From the NCBI GenBank assembly GCA_016871895.1, contig VHBO01000002.1, positions 1 through 64,000 on the forward strand: 64,000 bases of DNA, read 5' to 3'. The notes under the pieces are model-generated. The model was given only the letters and a program-made list of their open reading frames with translations, searched no databases and was not told the DNA's origin. Shown here piece after piece: positions 10,155 to 20,350 of this stretch. The stretch comes from Gemmatimonadota bacterium (GTDB taxonomy: Bacteria; Gemmatimonadota; Gemmatimonadetes; Gemmatimonadales; Gemmatimonadaceae). The position numbers and the translations under genes are program-made. The number at the start of each line of letters is the position of its first letter. The stretch's first letter is position 1.

Positions 10155-10616
10155 ATGACCGCGATGGAAGCGCCCGCCACGAACGACTCCACGAATCCCA
10201 CCCCATCGGACGCCCCGCTCCTCGTGTATGACGGGGAGTGTGCCTTCTGTGCGCGGTCGGTGCAGTTCATCCAGCGGTTCGACCGCCGTCGGACGGTCCG
10301 CTTCGCCGCGCGTGACGGGGTGCACGGGAGAGCAGTCCGCACGCGGCATCCGGCGCTGGCCGCGGTCGACTCCCTCCTCTGGGTGGAGGGGCACGGCGCT
10401 CGAGAGGTGGTCCGGACGTACTCCGACGCCGCGCTCGCGGCGGCGCGCTATCTCGGCGGGATCTGGGGGCTGCTTGGCGTGCTCGGTGAGGTCGTGCCGC
10501 GCCCGGTGCGCGATACGGTCTATCGGGTGATCGCACGGAACCGCCACCGACTCGGCGGCGGGGCGGCGGCCTGCATCGTCTTCACCCCGGAGGAACGCGC
10601 CCGGACCCTCGACTGA
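10155..10616 (+). CDS. DCC1-like thiol-disulfide oxidoreductase (DUF393)
   Basis: LLVYDGECAFCARSVQFI...RFAARDG; YRVIARNRHRLGG. Confidence 0.9.
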   Translation: MTAMEAPATNDSTNPTPSDAPLLVYDGECAFCARSVQFIQRFDRRRTVRFAARDGVHGRAVRTRHPALAAVDSLLWVEGHGAREVVRTYSDAALAAARYLGGIWGLLGVLGEVVPRPVRDTVYRVIARNRHRLGGGAAACIVFTPEERARTLD

Positions 10617-10634
10617 GGGGGCGGGTGTGCATCC

Positions 10635-11240
10635 TCAAGCCGACAGCGCCGCGTAGTCCTCGGGGGTGTCGATGTCGCGCAGCGCCGCCTCCGGCCAGTC
10701 GTGCACGCCGGCCTCGTCGAAGTGCGCCCGCACCACGGCCTTCCCACACCCCTCGCCGGTCCACGCGAGCAGCTCGGGCCAGAGCGCTCGCCGGAAGAGG
10801 AGCGGGGGCGCCGGCACGTCGCCATAGCGCGAGACCTGCAACGGCGCCGGACCCGTCGCATCGGCGCGTACGAGTGCGGCGACCATCGGCGCGGTGATGT
10901 GCACCATGTCGGCGAGGAGCACCACGGTCGACGCGACCTCCGCCCCCAAGGCCCGGAGCCCGGCGTGCAACGAGGCGCTCGTCGGGGCCGTCGGGTCGGT
11001 CACACGCAGGCAACGCACGTCGAGTCCGTCGAGCGCCGCCTCGACCGCCTCGGCGTCGTGCCCGGTGACGACCACGAGCGGGGCGCAGCCTGCCGCGCGC
11101 AGCACCTCCGCCGCGCGACGGACCATCGGTACGCCCTCAACGGGGAGCAGCTGCTTTGTGCGCCCCATCCGCGTCGCGGCACCCGCGGCGAGGAGGATCC
11201 CCGCGACGACCCGGGGCGCGGCGGTCGCCTCAGCCGACAT
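10635..11240 (-). CDS. Molybdenum cofactor nucleotidyltransferase family protein (MocA/MobA-like)
   Basis: GILLAAGAATRMGRTKQLLPVEGVPMVRRAAE; VVVTGHDAEAVEAAL; next to XdhC and molybdo-hydroxylase. Confidence 0.85.
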   Translation of the reverse strand: MSAEATAAPRVVAGILLAAGAATRMGRTKQLLPVEGVPMVRRAAEVLRAAGCAPLVVVTGHDAEAVEAALDGLDVRCLRVTDPTAPTSASLHAGLRALGAEVASTVVLLADMVHITAPMVAALVRADATGPAPLQVSRYGDVPAPPLLFRRALWPELLAWTGEGCGKAVVRAHFDEAGVHDWPEAALRDIDTPEDYAALSA

Positions 11241-12258
11241 CGGCGTGGATCGGGGCGACGCGGTCTCGCAACGAGCGGGGGGCGCGCCCACTGCGCACAG
11301 CGAGGATCTCGGCGATGACCGCGAGCGCTACCTGCTCGGCGCCATCGGTCCCGATGTCGAGGCCCACCGGACCGAAGAGCCGCGTGCGGTCGAAGGGGCC
11401 GGTCGCGTCGAGTCGCGCGACGATGCGGTCCGTCCGCTGCCGGGGGCCGAGGAGGCCGAGGTAGCGCGCCGGGCTCATCCGTAACGCGTCGAGATAGTCG
11501 GTGTCGTCGCCGAAGTGGTGGGTCATCACCACCGCCGCGTCATCGGCGTCGAGCGCGAGGTGCGCGCCGAGCGTCTCCGCGGGCGACTCGATCCGACGGA
11601 TCGGGTCTGGGAAGCGCGCGGCGGTGAGGAGCCCCGGTCGCCGGTCGACGACGGTCACGCGGAACCCTACGAGCTCCCCGAGGCGCGCGAGCGGGATCGC
11701 GTCGTCGCCCGCGCTGACGATCACGAGCCGTGGCGCCGGCTGATGCACCTCGATGAACCGCGCGTCCTCGCCGTCGCGCTCGAGCCGTGTGCCGCCGTCA
11801 CGCAGCGGATCGGCGGTCGCCCCGGTGAGGACCTCGAAGCGGGTGCCTCCATCGGCGGCGATCGTCGTGATCGTCACGAAGGGTGCCTCGGCGGCGAGCG
11901 CGGCCTGCATCGCGGCGCGGGTATCCGCGAGCGGTTCGATCAGGAGTTCCACCTCGCCCTCGCAGCCGACGCCGAGGTCCCACGCGGCGATCTCGTCGGC
12001 GCCGCCGCAGTAGCTGCGGCGTTCGGCGAGGCCCGAGACGAGCACCTGGCGCGCGACCTCGCGGACATCGCCCTCGAGGCACCCGCCGCTCACGTTCCCC
12101 ACGTGGGTGTCGTCATCGAACACGACGAGCTTGGCGCCCGGGTGACGGTACGCCGAACCCCGCACACGGATCACCGTGGCGAGCGCCGCGCGCCGACCCG
12201 GCGCGCACGCGGTCGCGAGCACGGCATACACCTGCCGCGTCTCGAGCCATCCCTTCAC
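11230..12258 (-). CDS. XdhC family molybdo-hydroxylase maturation protein
   Basis: ATVIRVRGSAYRHPGAKLVVF, NVSGGCLEGDVREVA, YLGLLGPRQRTDRI, GPVGLDIGTDGAEQVALAVIAEILAVR. Confidence 0.9.
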   Translation of the reverse strand: MKGWLETRQVYAVLATACAPGRRAALATVIRVRGSAYRHPGAKLVVFDDDTHVGNVSGGCLEGDVREVARQVLVSGLAERRSYCGGADEIAAWDLGVGCEGEVELLIEPLADTRAAMQAALAAEAPFVTITTIAADGGTRFEVLTGATADPLRDGGTRLERDGEDARFIEVHQPAPRLVIVSAGDDAIPLARLGELVGFRVTVVDRRPGLLTAARFPDPIRRIESPAETLGAHLALDADDAAVVMTHHFGDDTDYLDALRMSPARYLGLLGPRQRTDRIVARLDATGPFDRTRLFGPVGLDIGTDGAEQVALAVIAEILAVRSGRAPRSLRDRVAPIHADVG

Positions 12259-12262
12259 GCGC

Positions 12263-14458
12263 TCAGCTCCAGCGCAGGTCGTGCCGCGAGAGCGGGAGGG
12301 AGCGCACGCGCTTCCCCGTCGCCGCGAAGATCGCATTGCAGAGCGCCGGGATCACCGGCGGGAGCGCCGGCTCCCCCATCCCCGTGGGCGGATAGTCGGT
12401 GATGCGGAAGTGCACCTCGACTGGCGGGACCTCGGTGATGCGCAGCAGCTCGAACTCGTCGAAGTTCGACTGCACCACGCGGCCCCCGTCCACGGTGATC
12501 TCCTGCCGGAGCGCCTCGCCGATGCCGTCGAGCACCGCGCCCTGCACCTGCGCCATCGCGCCGCTCGGGTTGATGATCTGGCTCCCGACGTCGCCGGCGA
12601 CCCAGACCTTCACGATCTTCAGCTCGCCCGCCGGGCTCACCGTGGCCTCGACGACCTCGGCGAAGTAGCCGCGATGGCTGTAGTGGAAGCCGACGCCCAT
12701 CCCGGTGCCGCGCGGGAGGCGTCGCGTTCCCCAGCCCGACTTCTCCGCGACGAGCGCGAGGACGCCGCGCATCCGCTCGGCGACCATCGCCGGGGCCTGC
12801 GGGCCCGAGGTGGGCACCGTAGCCGCCTGCGCGAGCAGGTCCATCCGGAAGGCGACGGGATCCTTCCCCGCCGCGAGCGCGAGCTCGTCGAGGAACGAGT
12901 GGAAGACGAACGCGATCGCGTTGCTCGTCGGCGCGCGCAGCGGCCCGGTGGGGACGCCGAGCGGCATCGTCGAGACGCCAAGCGAATAGTTCGGGACGAA
13001 GGCGGCGGGGAACTCCGACGGTGAGAGCGACGCGGAGTTCGCGAAGCTCTCCCCCTCGCCGAACGTGATGAAGTGGTTCTGCCACGCGACGATCTTGCCC
13101 TGCGCATCGAGGCCGGCTTTCAGGCCGTGCCACCCCGCGGGCCGATAGAAGTCGTGCTGGAGGTCGTCCTCGCGCGTCCAGGTGAGCTTCACCGGCACAC
13201 CAGCTTGCTTCGCGATCGCCGCGGCCTCGACCATATAGTCGTTCGTCAGGCGCCGGCCGAAGCCGCCACCGCCGCGCACCATATGGATGTCGATCGCCGT
13301 CGGCGCGATGCCGAGGGTCGTGGCGATGAGCTGTCGGCCCGGCTGCGGATTCTGCGAGGAGGTCCAGAGGGTCATCCGGCCGTCGGCCCACTGCGCGGTG
13401 CATCCCTGCGGTTCGAGCGGGGCGTGCGCGAGGAACGGATACGCGTAGCGCGCCTCGACGACCTTCGCGGCACCCGCGAACGCGGCGGTCACATCGCCGT
13501 CGATGCGCAGCACGCGCTGTGGAGCACCGGCGAGAAGGGCCTCCGCCCGCGCGGCGTACCCCGTCCACGACTGCGCCGCCGTCGGATGGTCGGCCCACGT
13601 CACGCGGAGCCGCCTCCGCGCCGAGCGCGCGTGCCACCAGGTGTCGGCGACGATCGCGACGCCGGGGACGAGCCCCTGCAGGTTCGTCGTCCCCTCGACC
13701 ACGAAGGCGTGCGTGACGCCGGGGAGGGCGCGGACCTCGTCGAGGTTCGCGCTCGCGACCTTCGCGCCGAAGACCGGCGCCTTCTCGTAGACCGCGTGCT
13801 TCATCCCGGGCACGGTGACGTCGATCGAGAAGAGCGGCTGCCCGGTGACGATCTTCGTGTTGTCGACCCCCGGGATCGACTTCCCGATGATCGTGAAGTC
13901 CTTCGCGGCCTTGAGCGGCACCGTCGCCGGGTCGGGGACGGGGAGGGCGGCGGCCCGCGTGGCGAGTTCGCCGTAGGTGAGCTTTCGCCGTGACGCGTGG
14001 TGGTGCACGGCACCGCCGCCGGTGGTGAGCTCCGTCGCCGGCACGTTCAGCGCCTGCGCCGCCGCCGTGACCAACAGCTGGCGTCCCACCGCGCCGGCCC
14101 GGCGCAGCGGTTCCCAGTTCATCGGCGTCGAGGTGCTCCCGCCGGCGAACTGCCGGCCGTAGCGCGCCTCATCGGCCATCGCCTGCTCGACGGTGACACT
14201 CGCCCAGGGGACATCCAGCTCCTCGGCCACGAGCATCGGCAGCATCGTGCGCACCCCCTGCCCGACCTCCGGGTTCTTCGCGAGGATCGTGATCGCCCCG
14301 GCGGGGGTGATGCGGATGAAGGCGTTCGGGGTGAAGGCGGCGGTCGGCTGCATCGCCCCGAGGGCGGCGACGCCGTCGAGGTCGACCATCGTGGAGAGGA
14401 GGAGCCCGCCGCCCGCGAGGGCGGAGACGCGGAGGAACTCGCGACGATCGGTGGTCAT
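12263..14458 (-). CDS. Isoquinoline 1-oxidoreductase beta-like xanthine dehydrogenase family molybdopterin-binding subunit
   Basis: Tat-like [66 protein letters not shown]. Confidence 0.9.
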   Translation of the reverse strand: MTTDRREFLRVSALAGGGLLLSTMVDLDGVAALGAMQPTAAFTPNAFIRITPAGAITILAKNPEVGQGVRTMLPMLVAEELDVPWASVTVEQAMADEARYGRQFAGGSTSTPMNWEPLRRAGAVGRQLLVTAAAQALNVPATELTTGGGAVHHHASRRKLTYGELATRAAALPVPDPATVPLKAAKDFTIIGKSIPGVDNTKIVTGQPLFSIDVTVPGMKHAVYEKAPVFGAKVASANLDEVRALPGVTHAFVVEGTTNLQGLVPGVAIVADTWWHARSARRRLRVTWADHPTAAQSWTGYAARAEALLAGAPQRVLRIDGDVTAAFAGAAKVVEARYAYPFLAHAPLEPQGCTAQWADGRMTLWTSSQNPQPGRQLIATTLGIAPTAIDIHMVRGGGGFGRRLTNDYMVEAAAIAKQAGVPVKLTWTREDDLQHDFYRPAGWHGLKAGLDAQGKIVAWQNHFITFGEGESFANSASLSPSEFPAAFVPNYSLGVSTMPLGVPTGPLRAPTSNAIAFVFHSFLDELALAAGKDPVAFRMDLLAQAATVPTSGPQAPAMVAERMRGVLALVAEKSGWGTRRLPRGTGMGVGFHYSHRGYFAEVVEATVSPAGELKIVKVWVAGDVGSQIINPSGAMAQVQGAVLDGIGEALRQEITVDGGRVVQSNFDEFELLRITEVPPVEVHFRITDYPPTGMGEPALPPVIPALCNAIFAATGKRVRSLPLSRHDLRWS

Positions 14459-14462
14459 CGGC

Positions 14463-14930
14463 TCACTCCCGTCCGGTGCGCATCGCGGCGGCGCGCTTGA
14501 TGCCGTCGCGGATGCGGTGATAGGTGGCGCAGCGGCAGAGGTTACCGTACATCGCCGCGTCGATGTCGGCGTCGGTGGGGTTCGGCGTGTTCGCGAGCAA
14601 TTCCGCCGCCTGCATCAGCTGGCCCGCCTGACAGTACCCGCACTGCGGGACGTCGAGCTCCTGCCACGCCTGCTGTAGCGGATGGGTCCCGTCGGGAGAG
14701 AGCCCCTCGATCGTCGTCACGCGTCGTCCCTGGACCGCGCTCGCCGGCACCTGGCAGGAGCGGGTCGCCGAGCCGTTCACGTGGACGGTGCAGGCGCCGC
14801 AGAGCGCCGCGCCGCAGCCGTACTTCGTCCCCTTGAGGTCGAGCACGTCACGCAGGATCCAGAGGAGCGGCATATCCGCGGGGACGTCGACGGTCTTGGC
14901 GGTGCCGTTGACGGTGAACGTGACCTTCAT
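14463..14930 (-). CDS. (2Fe-2S)-binding small subunit of the molybdo-hydroxylase (IorA-like)
   Basis: [20 protein letters not shown]...[16 protein letters not shown]...[13 protein letters not shown]; 4 nt upstream of IorB-like gene. Confidence 0.93.
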   Translation of the reverse strand: MKVTFTVNGTAKTVDVPADMPLLWILRDVLDLKGTKYGCGAALCGACTVHVNGSATRSCQVPASAVQGRRVTTIEGLSPDGTHPLQQAWQELDVPQCGYCQAGQLMQAAELLANTPNPTDADIDAAMYGNLCRCATYHRIRDGIKRAAAMRTGRE

Positions 14931-15100
14931 AGCGATCCTCCGAGGTCCCTCGGGCGAGCCGGGGGCGCGATGGGCGGGGCGATGCGGCGACCGATCGGGC
15001 GGGTCGCGCGGTCCCAGCCTCGAATCTCACCCCAACGCGGACGTCGGGCAAACTCGGGGCGCGGGTGACAGGACCGTCTCCTACATTACGCTCGCCGCGT

Positions 15101-16564
15101 ATGCCCGTTCCCCCGCCCGACGTCCCCCTCCTCCCGCGTCCCTGGGGCGCCGCCCTGACCGTCGCGCTGGTCGCGGTGAATCTCGTGGCGAGCCTGCACG
15201 CGATCCTCCGGAAGCGCGATGTGCGGGCGGCGACGGGGTGGACCGGTCTCATCTGGCTGGTCCCCGGGGTGGGGGCCCTCCTGTACGCCGCCTTTGGACT
15301 CAACCGGATCAAGCGGCGGGCGAGCCTGATGCATCGGGCCCGACGCCGGGCCCCGCTCACCACCACGGGCCAGCTCCGCATCGCGCGTGCGCGCGGACAG
15401 GCCCTCGCGGACCCGCAGCTCCACGCGCTCGCGACGCTCGCCGAGGCGGTCGCGGACCGCCCGGCGTTGAGCGGGAACGTGGTGACGCTTCTCCGGGACG
15501 GCGACGACGCGTATCCGGCGATGCTCGAGGCGATCGCCGGGGCCCGGCACACCATCGGACTCTCCACCTACATCTTCGGCGACGACGTCGCGGGCCGACC
15601 GATCATCGACGCCCTTGCCGCTGCGGTCCGCCGCGGTGTCGAGGTCCGCGTCCTCATCGATGGCATCGGCGCGCGCTACAGCTGGCCGCCGGCGCACCGC
15701 GCGCTCCGTGCCGCCGGTGTGCCCACCGCGCTCTTCCTCGCCGGTATCCGGGATGCGGGCCTCGGCCTCTTCAATCTTCGCACGCACCGCAAGATCCTCA
15801 CCGTCGATGGCGCAGTCGCGTTCACCGGCGGGATGAACATCCGCGCGACGCACCTCCTCGCCTCACGGCCGGCGCATCCGGTGCGTGACCTCCACTTCCG
15901 CCTCGCGGGGCCGGTGGTCGCGCAGATCCAGGACGCGTTCGCTGAGGACTGGGCGTTCACCACCGATGAGTTCCTCGAGGGGCCGGGGTGGTATCCGCGG
16001 CTGGAGGACGCCGGGGAGAGCGTCGCCCGCGTGATCACCGACGGCCCCGACGGCGATCTCGAGGTCCTGCATACCGTCCTGCTCGGCGCCCTCGCGATGG
16101 CGCGCGAGTCGGTGCGCATCGTGACACCGTACTTCCTCCCGGACCAGAGCCTTATCGCCGCGCTCGGCGTCGCGGCCCGCCGCGGCGTGCAGGTGGACAT
16201 CGTCCTCCCCGCGCGGGGGAACATCCTCCCGGTGCAGTGGGCCGCGGCGGCGCAGCTCTGGCAGGTGCTCCGTCCGGGGTGCCGCGTCTTCTTCACCCCG
16301 CCGCCCTTCGACCACAGCAAGGTGATGGTCGTCGACCGCCGGTGGGCGCTCATCGGCTCCACCAACTGGGATCCGCGCAGCCTGCGCCTCAACTTCGAGC
16401 TCGATGTCGAGCTCTATTGTCCGCGGTGTGCAGCGATGCTTGATGATCTCGTCACCGACCGTATCGCGAAGGCGCGGCCGACCTCGCTCGCGGCGCTCGA
16501 CGCGCGTCCGCTGCCGATCAAAGTGCGCGACGGGATCGCACGGCTCTTCTCCCCGTATCTCTAG
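15101..16564 (+). CDS. Cardiolipin synthase / phospholipase D family
   Basis: Two HKD motifs: TLRTHRKILTVDGAVAFTGGMN and PPPFDHSKVMVVDRRWALIGSTNWDPRS. Confidence 0.9.
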   Translation: MPVPPPDVPLLPRPWGAALTVALVAVNLVASLHAILRKRDVRAATGWTGLIWLVPGVGALLYAAFGLNRIKRRASLMHRARRRAPLTTTGQLRIARARGQALADPQLHALATLAEAVADRPALSGNVVTLLRDGDDAYPAMLEAIAGARHTIGLSTYIFGDDVAGRPIIDALAAAVRRGVEVRVLIDGIGARYSWPPAHRALRAAGVPTALFLAGIRDAGLGLFNLRTHRKILTVDGAVAFTGGMNIRATHLLASRPAHPVRDLHFRLAGPVVAQIQDAFAEDWAFTTDEFLEGPGWYPRLEDAGESVARVITDGPDGDLEVLHTVLLGALAMARESVRIVTPYFLPDQSLIAALGVAARRGVQVDIVLPARGNILPVQWAAAAQLWQVLRPGCRVFFTPPPFDHSKVMVVDRRWALIGSTNWDPRSLRLNFELDVELYCPRCAAMLDDLVTDRIAKARPTSLAALDARPLPIKVRDGIARLFSPYL

Positions 16565-16589
16565 CGCGCGCGGCGGACGCGCGCGCGCC

Positions 16590-17084
16590 TCAGTCGGCGG
16601 CCGACCAGCAGATGATCACCGCGACGAGGACGCCGAATGCGACCTTCACCGCGGCGGCGACGACGCGACCGATCAGGGCGCCCCACGCGACCCGACCAGC
16701 GCGGGCCTCGTCGCCGTGCACCGAGTACTCGGCCGCCAGCGCCCCAGCGAAGGCGCCGACGAAGGAGCCGATCAGGGAGCCGAGCAGCGGGATCGGGACG
16801 CCAACGACTGCGCCGATGAGCCCGCCGGCCAGCGCGCCCCACGCCGCCCGCGACGAACCTCCCGTGCGCGTCGTCGCCCGCATCGAGACGATGAACTCGA
16901 GCAGCTCCGCCACCGCGGCGAGCGACGTGGCCACGCCGAGCGCCACCCAGGTGAGTCCGGCGTCTGGGGCGAGCCCCTTGTACACCGCCGCGCCGGCGAG
17001 GAAGAGCCAGGTCCCCGGGAGACCGAGGGCGGTCAGGGGGAGGGAGATGAGCGCGCCGAGCGCGAGGAGGAGGACGGGGAGCAT
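16590..17084 (-). CDS. DUF456 domain membrane protein
   Basis: LPGTWLFLAGAAVY...GGLIGAVVGVPIPLLGSLIGSFVGAFAGALAAEY. Confidence 0.8.
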   Translation of the reverse strand: MLPVLLLALGALISLPLTALGLPGTWLFLAGAAVYKGLAPDAGLTWVALGVATSLAAVAELLEFIVSMRATTRTGGSSRAAWGALAGGLIGAVVGVPIPLLGSLIGSFVGAFAGALAAEYSVHGDEARAGRVAWGALIGRVVAAAVKVAFGVLVAVIICWSAAD

Positions 17085-17100
17085 GTGTGTATCTTGGGGG

Positions 17101-17199
17101 ATGGCCCGCCCCTTCCGCGAGACGCTGGTCCGCGTGATGACCGTCCAGGTCGTCACCTTGCTCGTCCTCTGGTGGCTCCAGCGTCGGTACGGGGCCTGA
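17101..17199 (+). CDS. Small 32-aa hydrophobic ORF directly upstream of the SSS symporter
   Basis: MARPFRETLVRVMTVQVVTLLVLWWLQRRYGA; TATCTT box 5 nt upstream of ATG; stop 2 nt before the symporter ATG. Confidence 0.55.
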   Translation: MARPFRETLVRVMTVQVVTLLVLWWLQRRYGA

Positions 17200-17201
17200 C
17201 G

Positions 17202-18887
17202 ATGCGTCCGCTCGATTGGGTGATCGTCATCGGGTATCTCGGCTACATCGTCTGGGACGGGCTCCGGCGGGCACGTGGCACGACCGACATCGAGGGGTAC
17301 TTCCTCGCGAACCGCAGCCTCCCCTGGTGGGCCGTCGGGCTCTCGGTGATGGCGACGCAGCTGTCGGCGATCACCCTCGTCGGCACGACGGGGCAGGGCG
17401 CCACCGACGGCCTCCGCTTCGTGCAGTTCTACTTCGGGCTCCCGCTCGCGATGGTCGTGCTCGGCGTCACGCTCGTGCCGTTTCTGCATCGCGCGAAGGT
17501 GTACACCGCGTACGAGTACCTCGAGCGGCGCTTCGACGCGCGGACGCGGACCCTCACGAGCCTTCTCTTTCTGCTCTCCCGCGGGCTCTCCTGCGGCGCG
17601 ATCATCTCCGCCCCGGCGGTCGTCCTCTCGGCGGTGCTCGGCTGGCCCCTCGCGTGGTGCGTCGCGATGATCGGCGTGCCGACGGTGCTATACACCGTCG
17701 TGGGGGGGGTGCAGGCGGTGACGTGGGCGGATGTGAAGCAGATGGTCGTCATCGTCGGCGCTGTGACCGCGATAGCCGTCGTGCTCATCACGCGTATCCC
17801 CGTCCCGCTCGACGACGCCCTCGCCGTCGCGGGCGCTGCGGGGCGACTGCGCGTCTTCGACTTCTCGTTCTCGCTCGAGAATCCGTACACGCTCTGGTCG
17901 GGCCTCATCGGCGGCACCTTCCTGATGCTCTCGTACTTCGGGACCGACCAGAGCCAGGTGCAGCGCTACCTCGCGGCGCGCTCGGTGGATGAGGCACGTA
18001 GCTCGCTCCTGATGAGCGCCTACTGGAAGATCCCGCTTCAGGCGCTGATCCTCCTGCTCGGCGTCCTCGTCTTCCTGTACCACGTGTTCCAGACGGGGCC
18101 GCTCTATCACAACCCCGCGCACGAGCGCGCGATGCGGGCGGCGGCGCCGGCGACGTTCGACTCCCTTACGCGCCGCTACGCTGACGTCGCCGTCGCCCGC
18201 GCCTCGGCGGCTCGGGCGATGGCCGGTGCTCGCGCCGCCGAGGATCCCGCGGCACTCGCCGAGGCGACGGCGACGTACAAGGGTCAGGAGCGCGAGGCGG
18301 ACCAGGTGCGCGCTGTCGCGCTCGCCGAGGCGGGGAAGGTCGTCGCCGGTCCGACCCGCGACGTGAACTATGTGATCCCGCGCTTCGTCCTCGATGTGCT
18401 CCCGGCGGGGCTCGTGGGACTCTTCCTCGCCGCGGTGCTCGCCGCCGCGATGTCGAGCATCGCGGCGGAGCTCAACTCCCTCTCTACCGCCACAATCGTC
18501 GACTTCTATCGCCGTCGGTTCGTGACGGTGGCGGACGAGGCGCACTATCTGCGCGCCTCCAAGTGGGCCACGGCGCTCTGGGGCGCCTTCGCCTGCGTGA
18601 TCGCCCTCTATGCTGCGACCCTTGGCTCGCTTATCGAAGTCGTGAACCGGTTCGGTTCGTTCTTCTACGGCTCCATCCTCGGCGTCTTCCTCCTCGCGAT
18701 GCTGCCGCGCGCGCGCGCCCGCGGGGCGTTCGGCGGGCTGATCGCGGGGATGGCGACCGTCGGCGCGGTGAGCGTGCTGCGCCCCGACATCGCCTTCCTC
18801 TGGCACAACGTGATCGGCGCCGTCGCCGTCGTCGTCGCCGGTCTCCTGCTGAGCGCTGGTGCCCCGGCGCGCGAGACGCCTCGCTGA
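17202..18887 (+). CDS. Sodium:solute symporter (SSS family)
   Basis: DIEGYFLANRSLPWWAVGLSVMATQLSAITLVGTTGQG; FGTDQSQVQRYLAARS; SSIAAELNSLSTATIVDFYRR. Confidence 0.9.
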   Translation: MRPLDWVIVIGYLGYIVWDGLRRARGTTDIEGYFLANRSLPWWAVGLSVMATQLSAITLVGTTGQGATDGLRFVQFYFGLPLAMVVLGVTLVPFLHRAKVYTAYEYLERRFDARTRTLTSLLFLLSRGLSCGAIISAPAVVLSAVLGWPLAWCVAMIGVPTVLYTVVGGVQAVTWADVKQMVVIVGAVTAIAVVLITRIPVPLDDALAVAGAAGRLRVFDFSFSLENPYTLWSGLIGGTFLMLSYFGTDQSQVQRYLAARSVDEARSSLLMSAYWKIPLQALILLLGVLVFLYHVFQTGPLYHNPAHERAMRAAAPATFDSLTRRYADVAVARASAARAMAGARAAEDPAALAEATATYKGQEREADQVRAVALAEAGKVVAGPTRDVNYVIPRFVLDVLPAGLVGLFLAAVLAAAMSSIAAELNSLSTATIVDFYRRRFVTVADEAHYLRASKWATALWGAFACVIALYAATLGSLIEVVNRFGSFFYGSILGVFLLAMLPRARARGAFGGLIAGMATVGAVSVLRPDIAFLWHNVIGAVAVVVAGLLLSAGAPARETPR

Positions 18888-18914
18888 GGCGACCCGCGCG
18901 CCGGCGACCGCCGG

Positions 18915-20300
18915 CTACCGCGTGAGCACCACGTAGCCGTTCGCCGGGAGCGTGAGCGTGCCCTCGGCGCCGAGGACGACCGTCGCCCCCGTGAACGCGT
19001 CGCGGTAGTCGCCGGGCGCGGCGGGCCCGGTGTAGCGATACGTCGCCGCCGTCGTGCCGAGGTTCACCGCGACGAGCGCGACGCTCGTCCCCTCGGCCCG
19101 CGTGAAGGCATACACCGCCGCCGGGCCGGTGCCGGCGAGCTTCGCCTGGTCGCCGCCATCGTCCCCGTTCCAGAGCGCCGGCGTCGCCGACTTGAGTTCG
19201 AGCATCGCGCGGTAGAAGGGCGCCGCGGACTGGTCGGTCCACGAGACGGTGTCCTTCTCGAAGAAGCGGAGCCGCTTCGCCAGCCCTGCCTCCTGCCCGG
19301 TGTAGACGAGTGGGATCGACCCGCGGAGCGTCGCGGCGAGCACGAACATCGCGCGGTGGTTCGCGCCCATCCGCTCGAACTCCGTCCCCTGCCAGCTGTT
19401 CTCGTCGTGGTTGCTGGTGAACATCATCCGCATCGCGTTCGCGGGATACTCGGTCGCGTCCTTCTCGAGCCAGGCGTCGAGGCTCGGGAACGAGTCCTTC
19501 CCCTGCGCGAGCCGGTTCATCAGGTGGTGCAGCTCCCACCCGTACGTCGCGTCGAAGGCCGTGTGGTACTTCGGTCCCTCCGCTTCGGCGAGGAGGAAGA
19601 GGTCCGCGCGCTCGCGCAGCAGCGCGGCGCGCGCCTGGCGCCAGAAGTCCATCCCGATTCCCCAGGCGACGTCGCAGCGGAACCCGTCGACGCCCATCGC
19701 CTGCACCCACCACGCCATATCGGCGATCATCGCCTCGCGCATCGCCGGCTGGTCATACTTCAGATCCGCGACGTCGGTCCAGTCGGTCTCGGTGCCGTCC
19801 TCGTTGCGCGGGAAGGAGATTGAGCCGTCGGCGCGCTGCGTGTACCAGTCGGGGTGCGCGGTGATCCAGGTGTGGTCGCGCGAGGTGTGATTCGCGACCC
19901 AGTCGAGGATCACCTTCAGCCCCAGCGCGTGCGCGGAGTCGATCACCGCCTTCAGCTCCTCCGCGGTCCCGAACTCGGGATTCGTCGCGCGGCAATCGCT
20001 GATCGAGTAGTACGACCCGAGGCCCCCCTTCCGGTCCTTCACACCGATCGGCTGCACCGGCATCAACCAGAGGATATCGACGCCGAGGGAGTCGAGGCGC
20101 GCGAGATGCGGGAGGAGCGCGGTGAAGGTGCCCTCCGGCGTGAACTGCCGGATGTTCACCTCGTAGTTGGCCGCGTCGCGCGCCCAGGCGGGGTGAGCGA
20201 ATCGCGAGAGGGGGAGTGGGAGGAGATGCCCGCGCGAGGCAGACGCGGGAGGTGCGAAGAATATGCGGCGGCGCACGCATATCGGGTGCAGGCGATGCAA
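18915..20300 (-). CDS. Alpha-amylase family glycoside hydrolase (GH13); start codon uncertain (TTG 20300 or GTG 20276)
   Basis: VDILWLMPVQPIG, VILDWVANHTS, GFRCDVAWGI, FTSNHDENSW. Confidence 0.85.
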   Translation of the reverse strand: MHRLHPICVRRRIFFAPPASASRGHLLPLPLSRFAHPAWARDAANYEVNIRQFTPEGTFTALLPHLARLDSLGVDILWLMPVQPIGVKDRKGGLGSYYSISDCRATNPEFGTAEELKAVIDSAHALGLKVILDWVANHTSRDHTWITAHPDWYTQRADGSISFPRNEDGTETDWTDVADLKYDQPAMREAMIADMAWWVQAMGVDGFRCDVAWGIGMDFWRQARAALLRERADLFLLAEAEGPKYHTAFDATYGWELHHLMNRLAQGKDSFPSLDAWLEKDATEYPANAMRMMFTSNHDENSWQGTEFERMGANHRAMFVLAATLRGSIPLVYTGQEAGLAKRLRFFEKDTVSWTDQSAAPFYRAMLELKSATPALWNGDDGGDQAKLAGTGPAAVYAFTRAEGTSVALVAVNLGTTAATYRYTGPAAPGDYRDAFTGATVVLGAEGTLTLPANGYVVLTR

Positions 20301-20350
20301 GTGTATGCTGGACGCGGGTGAGACCGTGCGTCGGCGCGTAGGATGTGGCT

